A stretch of DNA of 58,450 nucleotides from Phoronis australis. Its lineage: Eukaryota; Phoronida; Phoronidae. Of this stretch, positions 43,892-56,904 are shown piece by piece. A model generated the notes under the pieces. It ran no database searches, was not told where the DNA came from, and was given only the letters and a program-made list of their open reading frames with translations. Numbering within the stretch: position 1 is the stretch's first letter; each line of letters begins with the position of its first letter. A program made the position numbers and the translations under genes. The DNA lies in the NCBI GenBank assembly GCA_002633005.1, contig NMRA01000009.1, forward strand, positions 777,273 through 835,722. Direction: 5' to 3'.

Positions 43892-46159
43892 CATTGTCTC
43901 ATTAAGTTATATATCGATTGCAGAGTAAAATTCGTAACGAGCTTCTGCACAAAAAAATGACGAAGAAAAAGTCGTTTTGCACAGAAATGGTAGTGACGTC
44001 AACAAATGTTGACATGTCCTTCTGCACAAATGTCAACACAAAAGAACGCCAACATCGACAGTGTTTCACTCCAATTCCCCAAAAAACACCTGCATGCACG
44101 GTTTGCTTCAAAGAAACCTTACCTTGCGTCACCACAGATCTCAGCATCGTAGCGTTACCGAGTTCAGCTACCTGACTGATAAGGATGTTTACCAATGTTC
44201 TCTCAAAATATTGTCTCTAACCACGAGCAACTCCTTTTAAGCACATTTGTTGTTTTCATACATTCCCACTGTAATCTATCCATAGAGATGATATGAAAGG
44301 ACTGGACAACAATAGATACACACACAAGGACAGGTTCGGTGATAAAGGTCTCATGTTTGCAGTAATGTATAGCTCGTCGAAAAACATTAAACTACAACAA
44401 TAGGTTGGCTTGAAAGGAGCACACCATCTTAAGATAAAATATCATATTATCTCAATGGCCGACCAACTCAAGGGAAAGGAGATCGAAGATGGTATTCTTG
44501 GGAATTAATTAATTTTCGTAGTAGGTGATTGTGTGAAGCTGCCGATGTTTACAGCTGGCGTTTTCAATAGAAGAATGGTGAATGCGGATTTAACAAATCT
44601 GATGTCCTAAAAATCTTCAGGTTTAGCAAAGTGCGTCATGGAGGCATAGACGGCAGAAGTGTCCCCGTGTGAACCCCAAGCTGTCCTTAGGTACACAAAG
44701 AAAGCAATTCAATGCAAAACTGAAATCCAGTTTTCTCAGGTTATAAAAATTCCTGATTATCACGAAAATTTGACATACAATCGTTCCGCTGCATGATCCA
44801 TACACTGTCAATCAAAATGATATTACCCTCACAAATATATGATCTTCTAACACTGGAAAAAATAGTTGATGAAAACGTGTGAACATAATCTGTTAGACTG
44901 GGAACCAGTTTCCCATAATTATCCTTGTCACGTCATTCCTTAAAAGGATACCAAACCCGGCTTTGGCCTATTAACAGATACTAAAAACGACTTTCCTATC
45001 ATGTTCTCTGAAATAAAATAATGCTCAGTAACCCTCGACAACCCTCAAAGGTTTTGAAGAAAAGTTGAAAACTCCTTTCAAAGTCTGCTAATCGGACCAG
45101 CGTGACCTACGCCTTTAGCGAATTACACGGACCATAATGTCCAATGTGTGAGATAGGCGTACGAGTTTTTGGTTGATTTCTAATTTTATCGTTCAAGATT
45201 GACGTCAGTGATGCATTAGCAGATGACAGAACAAGGATTGGTTGAATTATCGAAACAGGGTTTAGTATCCTTTTAAATGATGTCTTCCTATGGAATTTAT
45301 GAATTTCTCTAGAGCAGACTACTAACCACGAAGTTTGTTTTCTGACTCACGTTCAGCTTTGAAATTCGCACTATATTGTAGAAAAACTTAAAACACCTGT
45401 TCCTCCAGTAAAATATGCCGGTAACTACGCAGCGCGACAGAAGTTTCCTAGCAAAATTACATTGTCTTTAGTCTAAACCATCATCAACAGCTGTGAACCC
45501 AATATCCCTAGAGCGAGAAAACCGATGACAACTGATTTTGTGAGGTCTGGGCGTGACGCATAATCACGTGTCCGATAACTGCAGTGTAATTGGATATTCT
45601 CATTTGTGCGTGTCACGGTAGCAATATGTATTCTTGACTAACCAGAAAGTTTTGATTGTCACTACATTTTGTAAATTATGGTACACGTTTAAAGTGGTCG
45701 CAATGAAATCAGGTCCTCAGCCAGGAATTTGTAAAGAGTTGCGGGGTATTCAAAATTTGTGATTATCGGATCTTTAGTGTTGCCCTTTAGCACTCCCTGG
45801 ATGTCAACAAGTTTTTCCCCCGCGGTCGTCACCTATTCTTCTCTCGGTTGTCGTCAATAGCCGCCCCTGTTCTCACGGATTCTACGCCACCTAATTGCCA
45901 AATAAGTCAACTTGATTCCTCAACTACTAGTTTGGACAGAATACCTGCCATTTGTGCACGCTTCTTCGAACTCTCGATATTATCTGGGCCTTAGAAACTG
46001 TAAAAGTTGCTGATTGCATATGAAAAAATATTAAAAATCGACTTATTCTGAGGATAAAAATTAAGCACATGGAAGGCAAAACTTTTTTCAAGATATGCTT
46101 CAAATTAAGACAACGAAAGGTAGATAAAAACTGTTCAAAGGCATTCCACACTTCTCGAA

Positions 46160-46305
46160 TGAAGTGGTCATGGGCACTCTGTAGGAGATTGTCCAAGAAG
46201 CGCTCTAGTTGTGGTCATGGGCACTCTGTAGGAGATTGTCCAAGAAGCGCTCTAGTTGTGGTCATGGGCACTCTGCAGGAGATTGTCCAAGAAGCGCTCT
46301 AGTTG
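46160..46305. repeat. 47-bp minisatellite, 3 copies
   Basis: Three units of TGGTCATGGGCACTCTGTAG ... CGCTCTAGTTG, nearly identical. Open frames crossing it are read-through of the repeat; 47 is not a multiple of three, so the peptide frame changes at each unit. Confidence 0.95.
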
Positions 46306-47490
46306 TTTTTTTTTCAGAAATTCACGTTCGTCCGAGTGTTGCTGAGAGCATGGTTAATAAGCTGGCGTCCAAATATTTAACAAAACTCCTGCATATAGTT
46401 TTGTTTCGACCTTTGTACCTGATTTCCCTACTTAAAATGTGGACACGGGTGGCAGAAGGCACTGAGATTCCGAGCAGTTTTTTATTCACCTCGAGACGGT
46501 TTGGCATTTTGTGATGTTTGGGAGACGATTTTTGAGTTATTCATTCCATTATTTAACGTTTCAAAGAACACAAGACTTTAAAGTTCTAAAAGCACACGTT
46601 TTTTACCGTTATTAAATGGTTAGAAGAAATTATAAGGAACCATGTAGTACCTACACAATAACCAATGTACAATCCGTAGTCGAAGAAAGTTTAAATAAAC
46701 GCGCCACTCACGATTCCGACCCGAAGAACACACCGCCATTTTGAACTAACCGCGAAACCGGAAATACAATTCATTCAAGAACTGACCCAGGCTAAGAACC
46801 ACGGCTGTGCGACTGGAGCAGTGTTTGTTACCAGCCTGCAAACGGAGATAAACTAATTGACAGCCTACCTTAACTTTAATAAAACCAAAATAGGGGCAAT
46901 TTGTACTGAAATTGTTGACAAAATGTAGCAAAATAAAATTTGACAAAAATGATTTTCCTGAACTCGGAACTCGGACCAATCGAGACGAAGGCATGCCGTC
47001 CCTGGCTGCTTTATCGGAATAAATTGTTAAAATCATAAATGCCGTATACATACAAAGATAAGTTTCAGACACTTGCATAAAATTACGGACTAGTTACTGA
47101 CAGTCCTGTGCCAACGATTGAATAACAAGGTCGACTATAGCGGGCTAGGCTAAGCGTGTTTTACTGGGTGTAACTAACTCTGGTAAACAAACAGTATAAA
47201 CAGAACAACGAACATGCAATATTAAAATAACTGAATAAAACTGGTATACACTTCCCTGACGATTAAATTTGAGAAAATATCGCTAATAAATTTAGATGGA
47301 AACTAAGATACCGGCGGTGGTCTCCCTCGACTTCTGTTGCGGCCGGCGGGCTTACAGCCAACAAATAACAATGAACGACAGAATACCATTTGGTAGCGAA
47401 ATAAATCCAGGAAGAAAACTTGCCATGGTGCCAAATGATATAATATAAGTATTGTTGAGATGAGTTTTGAGTAAAAGGAATAATTCTCAC

Positions 47491-47564
47491 TTATCGATCC
47501 ACAAACATTCGTATAAGCTGCTACCCGGCGGACCTGGACTGCCTCGCCTGCCGTACGCGGACAT
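47491..47564 (-). CDS. Possible first exon of an unidentified minus-strand gene
   Basis: ATG at 47564 in a local CpG-rich stretch opens MSAYGRRGSPGPPGSSLY and ECLWID plus two bases, ending at a GTGAGA donor (phase 2). The Gly/Pro/Arg-rich start and good donor suggest a real first exon. No downstream exon was found and no family is recognised. Confidence 0.3.
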
Positions 47565-48149
47565 CTGTGCTCCGCGGGGCAAGATGAACACATGAATTAG
47601 CTACCCAGGCCTTGAATGAGTGAAATTCCTGTGACAAAGAGATTAAAAAATGCTGCGTCATGCTCCTAATGCTGCAATATTTTACCATCGCTGATATTCA
47701 GCTCATTGACAAAAAGTCACTACACTCCCTCCCCGTTTGCGGTGCGGAATTTTATATCTAGACAACAGAGGTTTATATTGTAAGTTTTTGTTACCTTTTA
47801 AAATATATTTTCCCCAATAATTGAAAATGAAAGCAAATTTAGCAAGTGATTTTTCCGGCGAAGATTCATGGCAACTGCAGGGTCATTACTTCGCCGGCCT
47901 GTGTCCGGGCAGAAAAATCAAGCACAGGTGCGCGTTATAACAATTGAGGTGTGGAGCTCACTGTTTTGAGATAAAACTTGTTTTTGTTTGTTGAAACATC
48001 GCCGTGTGTGGATATTTTTTTCTATTTTACATTTTTAACGGCCAGTAAAGCCGGCGCCGATTTGCTCAGTGCCAAGTAAGCACTGCGCTCACACGGCCGG
48101 GTAGTCACACGGCAATTGCTCACTTCAGGCTTTGTATCACTTTCACGAT
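47565..48149. promoter_or_regulatory. Possible bidirectional promoter
   Basis: A relatively CpG-rich stretch of 585 bp lies between two divergent ATG-donor segments (47564 minus, 48150 plus). Divergent promoters of this size are common in compact parts of animal genomes. Depends on both weak exon calls being right. Confidence 0.2.
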
Positions 48150-49657
48150 ATGGCGATAAAGGTAAGACATTTGCTGATCAATAAATTTGTTCCTCTAATT
48201 TATTACCTAAACGGGTACTGTTGCTGAAATTTGACGTACCCTGGCGATGAGTCAGGGCTGACCTCAGTAGGCGAGCGTTAGCTGCGGGAGATGCGACGTA
48301 CTTCACAAACTTATGATTATGCATTCGTCTTATGCAAAGAACAGGTAAAATTTGGACAATATATAATCAAGTTTGTATAAAAAGAACCAAAATGAGAATT
48401 AAAAACAACCAAACACAGTAACGACGCATTTACGCTCACGGTGATGTCAATACGTTTTCAAGGACAACGTGACTGTCATTTAGCAATCGTTCCTGATGCA
48501 TAGGAACTCAGGTCACGGAAATAGACGGGAATAGTCAATGATTTTCCGAACTCGGCCGAGGTACAAAATTGTGTTCAAAAAGGCTTTTAGATTGATATCA
48601 GAAAGGATGTGAACATTATGGCATGTTGCATATTACTTAATTTGGTATGTATTTTTAAGTTTTGAACTAGATTAGCCTTTGAGATAAGGACTTTAAAGCT
48701 GCAGCGTCTCAAACTGGACTTAGTATAGTCCGAATACCTATCGTCGTCAGGCTCCAAAGGTCGTCCGCCATCTTCTTTCGCGTGCAGCGCAGCCACGCGG
48801 GACTTAGCGGTCCAATATGGAGTGCTCGTCTGCACGTTAGGTACTAACCTCTCGGGAAAAACACGCATGGAAGAACTGAGACTAAAATTAATGCATTTAC
48901 CGACTGTTTTTTTAAGACCACTCAAAAACTTGTAGATTTTACTAATGCACTTTTTTGTTCATTTTCAGAAGATATTTTCGAAAGTAAATTTTCTTCAGAC
49001 GGAACAAAAACCTACCCAGATATTGTTTATGCAATGTATCTATTTGTCCCAGGCACCAACCGACACCCGTTAGGCCAAAGGAAAAACGCAGCAGACAAAT
49101 GGAACACGCTGGGTGCTTAACAGTTTCGGCCCACGCCTTGGTCATCAAAATATTGTCCACTTATTTTTTATTGCAAAACAAAGTACTGAGCTCAACATTT
49201 ATGTTGAAATTTTTGGTTAAAGCATTTTGAATTTATTTGAAGGAAATTAAAATACTTGAATTGATAGGGAATGGCCACCAATAAAGTAAAACATTGACTT
49301 TATTTCGCTATATTGCATTGTTACATACAACAAAGCATGACATAATCAAAAATAAAAGATTGAAGAGATTGAGCAATAAAATGCAATACAACTTTATTTA
49401 TGATTGCAGAAGCCTGTTAAAGGTGAGAAAAAAATCAAACAATACGATATTGGGTAATTTATTAGAACAGTTGTATCGAGGTTCAATGATCAACTTGCAC
49501 CGACAAAGTCTCAAAGGGTTTCAGTTCTGCTTTGGCTGACAAGATGTTAACAGAGAATGAAGAAAAACTGAAAAGAAAAGGAAAGACAGCAGAGATAAGT
49601 GGTGTTAAGAACAACAAGAGTAAAAAGTCAAATAAAGAGGACACAAATAGAAAATAA
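48150..49657 (+). CDS. Possible small plus-strand gene, product unknown
   Basis: Pieces that could be exons: 48150-48161 (MAIK, donor GTAAGA); 48591-48644 (IDIRKDVNIM..., acceptor CTTTTAG, donor GTATGT, phase 0 with the former); 48969-49120 (excellent acceptor TTCATTTTCAG; open as DIFESKFSSDGTKTYPDIVY then AMYLFVPGTNRHPLGQRKN, stop TAA at 49118); 49525-49657 (acceptor GGGTTTCAG; SALADKMLTENEEKLKRKGK and a Lys-rich tail, TAA at 49655). An AATAAA at 49673-49678 follows the last stop by 16 bases. Phases do not join all four pieces, so at least one exon is missing or wrong. No family recognised. Coordinates span putative introns. Confidence 0.3.
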
Positions 49658-49672
49658 GTAAGGTCTATCTGG

Positions 49673-49678
49673 AATAAA
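49673..49678 (+). terminator. Candidate polyadenylation signal AATAAA
   Basis: AATAAA immediately downstream of the Lys-rich open frame that stops at 49657. The closeness of stop and signal supports a terminal exon here. Confidence 0.35.
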
Positions 49679-50478
49679 GCAATTGCGATTTATTTTCCAG
49701 AACTGAAATTCTAAATCAATTTTAATCGATTTAAAAATCGATATCATACTAGTAAAACAGTTTGTGGTTGTAGTAGAATTGCTGTAAACCACTTTCCACT
49801 ATTTTCTTGGCCTTTTTCTGTGTGGTTTTCTGTTCTTTCAAAAGGCGGCAGCATATGACGACCATAGGAGTCATTATAAAATGGCTGCCGAAAAGCAATG
49901 CACAGTTCAAACAACTCGGCATAAATAAAAGAAAACTTTTGAATCAACTAATACTATTGATTTGTGAGAGTCAAATCAAGTTCTATGCAGAGTATAACTT
50001 TGAAGTGGAATAGTTGGGTGAGTACGACAACAAGCCGGTTTTATGCTTAGGCGGACGACCATTGGGTTCCCGAGTATACTCTCTTTGCCTTGATATCCAC
50101 CACGTCCGCAACATTTAGTGGTAAGTTTGAAAGGGTTAGCCAGCCCTACACTTGTTTGTTTTTCGTGACAACAGAAACAAAAATAGAGGTTGATTTTGTG
50201 GTGGCAAGTGCTGGAGTCATAAATTTACCTTTCGGATATGCAGCATAGGCGTACCGAGCTGAATGTCCATCGAAAAAAATTCCCCGATTCTGTGAAGTGG
50301 ACATTAATCAAAAGAAAATCTGAGTATATGATGAGCAAAATACTTGTTGGAGTGTGCTAGTAACACAATACATATTTATGAAACCTTAAACGGTCTTACC
50401 CGGTTATCTTTTGCTTATTTTTACATTTCTGTAACAACAACAAATCAAATCGTCGTCTGCTATCTTATGCTCACCTTA

Positions 50479-51752
50479 CTGGTTCCCTGCGTGTCCGCTA
50501 GGGGTAGAGAACACGCAGGTATCATTCAGTAGCACGCGTTTTATTACTGGATATGTAACCTCAGCAGTCATTGGTTAGCTTTACAACAAAGAAAGAAAAT
50601 GTCGGACTGTGAACGATTTTAAGCCTGAATAAAAACACGGAAATTTTGAGACATCCAGTTGAGAAAACAGATCAAGTTTGAGTCTAATACTAGAACAAAA
50701 AAAAAATACAAAAAAATAGCGACGTTGCGTCGGCATCTCACGGACTTCAGCTTGGCTTGTGATGATATCGTTATTCTGGCCAATTGGTGGCATTTTGACC
50801 AGACGGCGTGGCATTGACGTGAAAACACCATCCCATACGTGTGGCAAATCGAATCTTAAACCGCCTCTTCTATTTAAAGAGGGACCAGTCTTCCTCAAAG
50901 CCTAGGATAGTGACATCATCAGTATTGAAATCATGTCCAGTGGCACACAGGTGGCTGAAAATAGCCGAATCATAAGTGTCCCCGTAACTAGGACGACGAT
51001 GTTGTGACATACGCATTTTTATGGACTGTTTCGTTTCACCTATGTAACTGTCTGTCAAGGACAAGACCCCCAAGGGTAATAATTCATGTGTTGTCTATGG
51101 TGTTCAGTGTAAGGATCCCCAGTGCTCAGACAGTCATACGTATGGGATGGTGTTCTGACGTCAATGCCGCGCCGTCTGGTCAAAACGCCACCAAATGTCC
51201 AGAATAACGATGACGTCACAAGCCAAGCTGAAGTCCGTGAGATGCGGACGCGATGTCGCTAATTTTTTGTAAGTTTTTATTCCAGTATTAGAATCAAACT
51301 TGATCCGATTTTAATCATTGTCATGCAAGTGACGTGACAGCAAATATTTCGTTACTGCAGTAATGTTTAATAGCCGCGTGCTTGAAGCACATACAATGGA
51401 CACACATCTGGCCGTTTAACCGGTGTGTTATTCACACTGTGTGAATACAGGACAGCAACACAAACAAAAGTCAGCGACAGTAGAAAAATGCACAACGAAA
51501 AAGCACAACCACAACTTTCTGATTCACATTTTCTGAACATATCCCAATTAAGTACCAATTTGTCTGTACAACAGACCACAAACTATATCCATATTTACAC
51601 TTCTTCATCAGTCATGCCAATTTGTTTACGTAAAGCTCTGCCTGTTGAGAATCTGACCAGCCAATAAGAAACCCCGGTGTAAAAAAAATCCCGAGGAAAA
51701 TAAAATGGTACCTGTGTGTTCTCTACCCCCTAGCGGACACGCAGGATACCAG
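50479..51752. mobile_element. Rearranged Penelope-like retroelement fragment
   Basis: The centre holds a broken GIY-YIG endonuclease domain, the C-terminal domain of Penelope-like elements. Around it are two inverted copies of one 3' sequence (50668-50843 and 51134-51306, about 175 bp each), and outside those a second inverted pair (50479-50523 and 51708-51752, about 45 bp, CTGGTTCCCTGCGTGTCCGC-type). Inverted terminal copies are known for Penelope-like elements, whose LTR-like ends occur in tandem or inverted order. No reverse transcriptase is present, so the copy is dead. Confidence 0.7.
50820..51073 (-). pseudogene. GIY-YIG endonuclease domain remnant of a Penelope-like element
   Basis: The minus strand reads DSYIGETKQSIKMRMSQHRR, then SAIFSHLCATGHDF and TILGFEEDWSLFK to a stop at 50870. 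The frame then shifts by one base to GPSLNRRGGLRFDLPHVWDG. YIG, the Arg-His pair after it, TGHDF, the Glu and the SLN-GG-L-P end are the landmarks of the Penelope GIY-YIG module. The frameshift and a missing piece before SLN inactivate it. A plus-strand fragment at 51087-51135 (CVVYGVQCKDPQCSDS) is the part that normally precedes YIG, now in inverted orientation. Confidence 0.75.
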
Positions 51753-53869
51753 AGAGAGATTTCTACCTAATGACATAATATTATAATTAGAGACCCGATT
51801 ACCAGCCAATGAGCCAATTGAGTGTCTTAGTTCACGAGTTCACCGCTAGGTAAAAATGCAAATGAAGGAGTGACAATACACTCTTTTTCGCTGTGCTACG
51901 AAAGGTAGCACTGTCGAGTGTTGTTTATCATGGCTTCTTATTGGTTTAAGTAATGCAATCAACGTCACAACATTCAGTCATTCCCATTGGTTGAAATCTG
52001 GGAAACCCCTTTCAGTTTACAGTTGCCGAGTATGGCGACCACCTTCGACTTGAATAGTTGCATTTTATTAAAACGGGCAGTGATCGAAGTAAACAAAATC
52101 AAGGGAACCCTGATCCAGTGACTTAAGCCTAAACAAGTACAGTACATAAAGACGTGTGCAAGTGGTGGCGATGTGATCGGTATACTTCCGACCAAGACAT
52201 GCGCATTAAAGCCCACACACGTGTGTCCGTTCATCATGTTTCCACAGGGATACTTTTCAGTGTAGGTGGCGCTGTGTCAGAAGGTAGAGTGACAAGCGAA
52301 TAGTAAAACGTCGAATCTTCGAGTGAATAAGTTCTTTTAAAGGACTTGATTTCCGTGCAGTTATATTTGCAGTATCATTTCAACAGATAAATTTCTTCAT
52401 GCGATCTTAATTTCGATGTTTGCGGCTTAATATTTAATGTGCGATTTGAGTGTGATTTGTATGATGACCATAAATTCTACTCTTTCAGTTTATGGACTTC
52501 CAACCCTCTTTGGATCGAGAGTTCGTTTAACGACTAATTTGATTGTTAGATTAGTTCGAGAAGAAGATATATTTTGTTGCGCATGCGATTGCGGTAATCG
52601 TACCATGCTGCTTGGTAAACGTGAAATGTTCTTCGTCACTATAGAGTACTTGTATCGCATCCAGCCTTTATATTCATGTTCATTCCGTCGATACAAAGTT
52701 CTTCATTCCCGTTTGTTGTACATTACTACATATATGTGCATTATAACGTGGTAGAGAAAATGACCAATATTGTATCGAATCAGCGTTTTTATTTTCGCCG
52801 CGGTACAGTCTGGTGAACAACTCGAGACGAAGTTTTTCAATATTTCATAAACGTTATCCAACAAGAAACAACGAGCGTCTGAAATCATTGAGCAGCAGTA
52901 GGGGAGATGAGAGAAATAACTAACAATTTAAAATGTTAAAATGCAAATCAGATGATATCTAGGTGTAGTAAAAATATGATCAAATGATCTCGTTTTCGAG
53001 TTGTTAACCAGATTCTCTTTCGCAAATAGAGATTGGATGCAAGCAATATAGAACACTTGGGACTAATGTGCTGTATTGGTGTCATTCGCCTCCAGGAACA
53101 GGTTGACGTCTCGTTCTCATGTTTTTTCTGGCTAATCCAATAAATTACATGTTGAAATCCTTCGAGACAGCACGCTATTTTTTCGTCAGGTCTTTCCTCA
53201 ACTTGACAAAAGGACTAGAAATTTGTCCCACGGCATAGGCACCCATTACTGAATATTATTAATATATCGAGTTTCACAAAATTTGTGCAATTAACGTCAC
53301 AGGGCCACTTGAAATCAGTGGCGGCTATGAAAAACGCCAGACGACAAACACACAACCAACAATAAATAAAGAAACGTGTCAATTCATAAATAACCACTTA
53401 TTTATCAGCGGTTTTTGGATGGGATTTGTTTCTGTTTTTCTTCATGTCATCTAGTACATGTTGTGACAAACACCCAAACATGACAGAGCACGGCACGCCT
53501 TAGTCAGTCTGAGGTCAGAGTATTTGAAAAGAATGCCACCCCTTTTACGAAGTGTTGAGGAAAATAGGCCACGTGGAAGAAAGTGTGCAACACTTGCTAG
53601 GTATCCAGTTATTGACACCAAATTGCTGTCGATTATTTTTCTTCAAGTCTGGACTGAAACACAGTTAGCAATGGTTAGTTTTTGTAATTGAATAGAGATT
53701 CATTTTTTTAAATACACAGAGCCGTAAAGAGACACCTGTTATGCTGTCTAACGACAATAGATCAAGGCTGCTTTCTAATTATTCTCAGCCATATTTTATT
53801 TGGGAGGTTCTAAAATTTTTTTATGTTTTATGGGTACAACAGGTGTGTTTACTCGTGGAAGACATCGCA

Positions 53870-54030
53870 GCCTTACATGGGCAGCGCACCATAGGGGGCT
53901 GGGGGGCAATAGCCCCCACTTATTTCAGTGCTGCGCTGTCCATGGACATGAGCGCCGCACCCGATAGGGGGTTGTGGAGGGGGAAGGGCTTATATCCCTC
54001 CATTTATTTCAGTGCTCCGCCGCCCATGCC
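53870..54030. repeat. Two-copy GC-rich degenerate repeat
   Basis: CATAGGGGGCTGGGGGG ... CTTATTTCAGTGCTGCGC is followed by CGATAGGGGGTTGTGGAGGG ... ATTTATTTCAGTGCTCCGCC. The two halves are diverged copies of about 80-95 bp. Composition is unlike the flanks, so it is probably an inserted repeat. Confidence 0.6.
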
Positions 54031-56904
54031 GTAGTTCTCTCAAAAATCATGGCCTTTTACTTCACTTCAACGGATTTCATTTCCATTTGGTTGCTAACAG
54101 AATGAGGAGATGCGAGCAACTAAGCTTCTGTACCATATCGGATAGAATGTGTTTGATGTTTTTGATTCTAAACAAAATGTTCACAAAATCGGTAAATCGC
54201 TCAGAGTATCCCGAACGTGCCTCTAAATAAAGTGCACAATCAAAAGTAATACCCTGGTATAGTTTCACTTACAATTCAGTGTACTGAAGAAATCGAAATT
54301 GTTTTCGTGTCTTTTAAAAATATTTTATCAATAAACGACATACGAAGGTAAACAAACAACTGAGCGACACGGCGCATTTTGAACATTTTGACACCATAAA
54401 ATCATCCTTTAACTTCCTGAAATAGTTTTTCAATGTGACACGACTATTTATTGCACAAGGTTTCTATGGTTACAACGGAGCATCAAAATTATTGACGCAT
54501 GACAAGTGCTTGTAATGACTGATAAATGTGGGAATAATAGTCATTTTTGTAATATTTCTATCGGCCGTCAGTTCTAACAAAAGACGGGAAACGTGTTTTT
54601 CACTTTTAACGTTAAGTTGGTACACCTACAGTTGAAAGATGGGAACCATTGCCTTTACTCAAAAGCTCTTATATAACATCAACGCATTGTTTTCTCAAGT
54701 TAACATGTATAGTTTTCAAAATGTTGTATTTACCTGTAATGTAGTTGTTCTCAGTTTTACAGGGAAATTCAGCACTTAGGCAAACACTTGATTTCAATTA
54801 CAAATTCTAACAATGGGACAGCTTTCAGATGAATTTCTGTTATCAAACTGTAGATAGAATTTCGAAATTTCTTGTGATCATGGAGATCATGTCGGGTGTA
54901 AAATAGCCGCCACCATAAAATCAAACAATTTGTAAGAACTTTTAAAAGTTTGAGTCTTTGTGATATGAAGTCCTAGTTTGGAATTATTTTCCTTAGTGAA
55001 AACGCAAACGTGTCTAATTAAGTAAATGGGTGATAATGACGTGACAAGGCTCCCGGATTTTAAGAATCTGCTTCCTCCACTGATTAAAGGGTATCAAACT
55101 GGTTTGCAAAACCCGGATCCCCTGAGTTGGCAATAGTCACTTACAAGGTGCAGAGGCATCATATATATAGCAGTGAACTATTGGTTAACAAACTTTGATA
55201 ATGAGTATGTCAGTTAAAGACACACTTTTCAAACTGCACTGTTAAAGCAAACAACTAATGCAAGTAAAATATAATAAAAACAGTAGTTTAATGAGGGGTT
55301 ATCGCTGATGCCGCTGTCCGGATTCGCGAATAGTCGGGTCCAAACAATACGACACTATCGAGGTATAGGCTTATACCTGGTATTCTAACGAACATCTTGC
55401 TACAATCTAACGATGCGCGTGAAAAACAACTTACGGACGAACGAGTAGACGTTCCAGGAACACCAATGATTAAAAGTCTGCATGTAGCAGCTTGTAAACG
55501 TTTGTCCATTTCGCCCGCAGTATTTTAAGATTATCAGATTGAACCTGGTGAAACTGTAAGAAGGCAAGGGAATATTGAGAAAATTAACGTAACACTTGTT
55601 GATCATATTCGATTGTTCCTCAAAGACGGAGAGCCCGTCCCCTTTAGCCGTCCAGATTCACACTCGATCCTTGCAGAATGGCTATCTATCGAGTGCAACC
55701 CAATTTAAGTTGATCCCGAACAGATTTAATGCCCAGGAGGTGTAATGTAATTGCAAATCTCACCTTTTACAAGTTTACTCGACTGCGACATTTCTTGCTT
55801 GAGTGCTTTTACTACAACACTACGTGCCAGTCCCCCAGCCACTGTCAGTTGTATTTGTAACTAGTCAACCAGTGCAAGTCAAATACCTGTTATTGAGCGA
55901 ACCTGTGAGGGAAACAAGGATAGCTTTACAGAACCAGTGAGAAGGAACAATTGTTACGTCTGTCCGCATTTGATGTCATTGAGGATTAAACGACCAAAAC
56001 TAGAAATGCGTCAATAATTTTGTATATGGTTGTTTGGTGGAATAAGAACGTGACTTTCAACCACAACAGGACTCACCTTACCAGCGACTTCAGCTTGTTA
56101 TATTTTTCAGGTTTTCTGTTGAGTATAGAGACGATTGCGTGTTAAGAGCGACTACCCCTGACAGCGTAATTGACGCTGGTTCATTCTCCCTACCTATATC
56201 TAGAGATACTTGAATCTGATTGGCCATGGGCGCAATGTCTTCCCTGTGCAATGATTCTGAAACCATTTAATGTTTATAATGGCTTTGAAGAAAACATGTC
56301 TCATGATACCAGTCCTAATTCAACCTCAGGTTTATGAGTCCCGGCTTAATACAATTTAGTCGTTTATGGCTGTCGAGACTGTTAAACAAATCTTGTTTTT
56401 GAATGGGACGTACAGACGGTCCGATCTGCTCGAGTATTCAATCTTAAACAAGGGGCGAGAAAGGAAAAGAAAAGAATTGATTGTATATGGAGTAGAAAAG
56501 GGTTACATACCCTGATGAGATAGTCAGAGTACATTTCAAAACACTGTCATTCATCGTTAAATAAAGACCCTTTCGCAGATGAGCACCACCGGCGGCAGAT
56601 ATTGATAAATTCATTTAAGCGAGAATTTTCACCGAAGATGAGGTGCTGATAACATATGCGTGTTTTACAAATCGCCTCGACTCTGTCGTCCTGACTAGAT
56701 TGGTTACGTTAGCCGGTTATTGTGAAAAGAAACTGTCATAAACATCATCCATTAACTTCCATTAAATTCGAGATGTACAGCAACGCAGGCTAGAAATTTA
56801 TAACAAATGCATGTTGACTGATCAGAATCAACAGAGGATAAGCAAAACTTGATCTCGGAGTTACTTTCAGTGGATTCACTACATATCATCCATCGTATTA
56901 AATC

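Larger units (their letters stand above)
37488..47490. other. Intergenic region 5' of Pax2/5/8
   Basis: About 10 kb with no supported complete gene. It contains the unassigned exon-like segment 41210-41340, a tRNA-like fragment at 43850-43891, a 47-bp tandem repeat at 46160-46305 and three CTCF-like cores at 42346-42953. A minus-strand ATG-to-donor segment, 44147-44123 (MLRSVVTQ plus G, donor GTAAGG), has the right phase to be a further Pax first exon, but this is weak. Confidence 0.5.

Noticed and set aside
48760-48850. Minus-strand AAGATGGCGGACGACCTTTG, a typical start context
   Set aside because: The frame stops after about 18 codons and no good donor is nearby (only GTATTC); left out.
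51560-51620. CTGATGA on the minus strand near the Penelope-like element, a possible hammerhead core
   Set aside because: No GAAA at the required position after a stem II hairpin; no hammerhead fold by eye.
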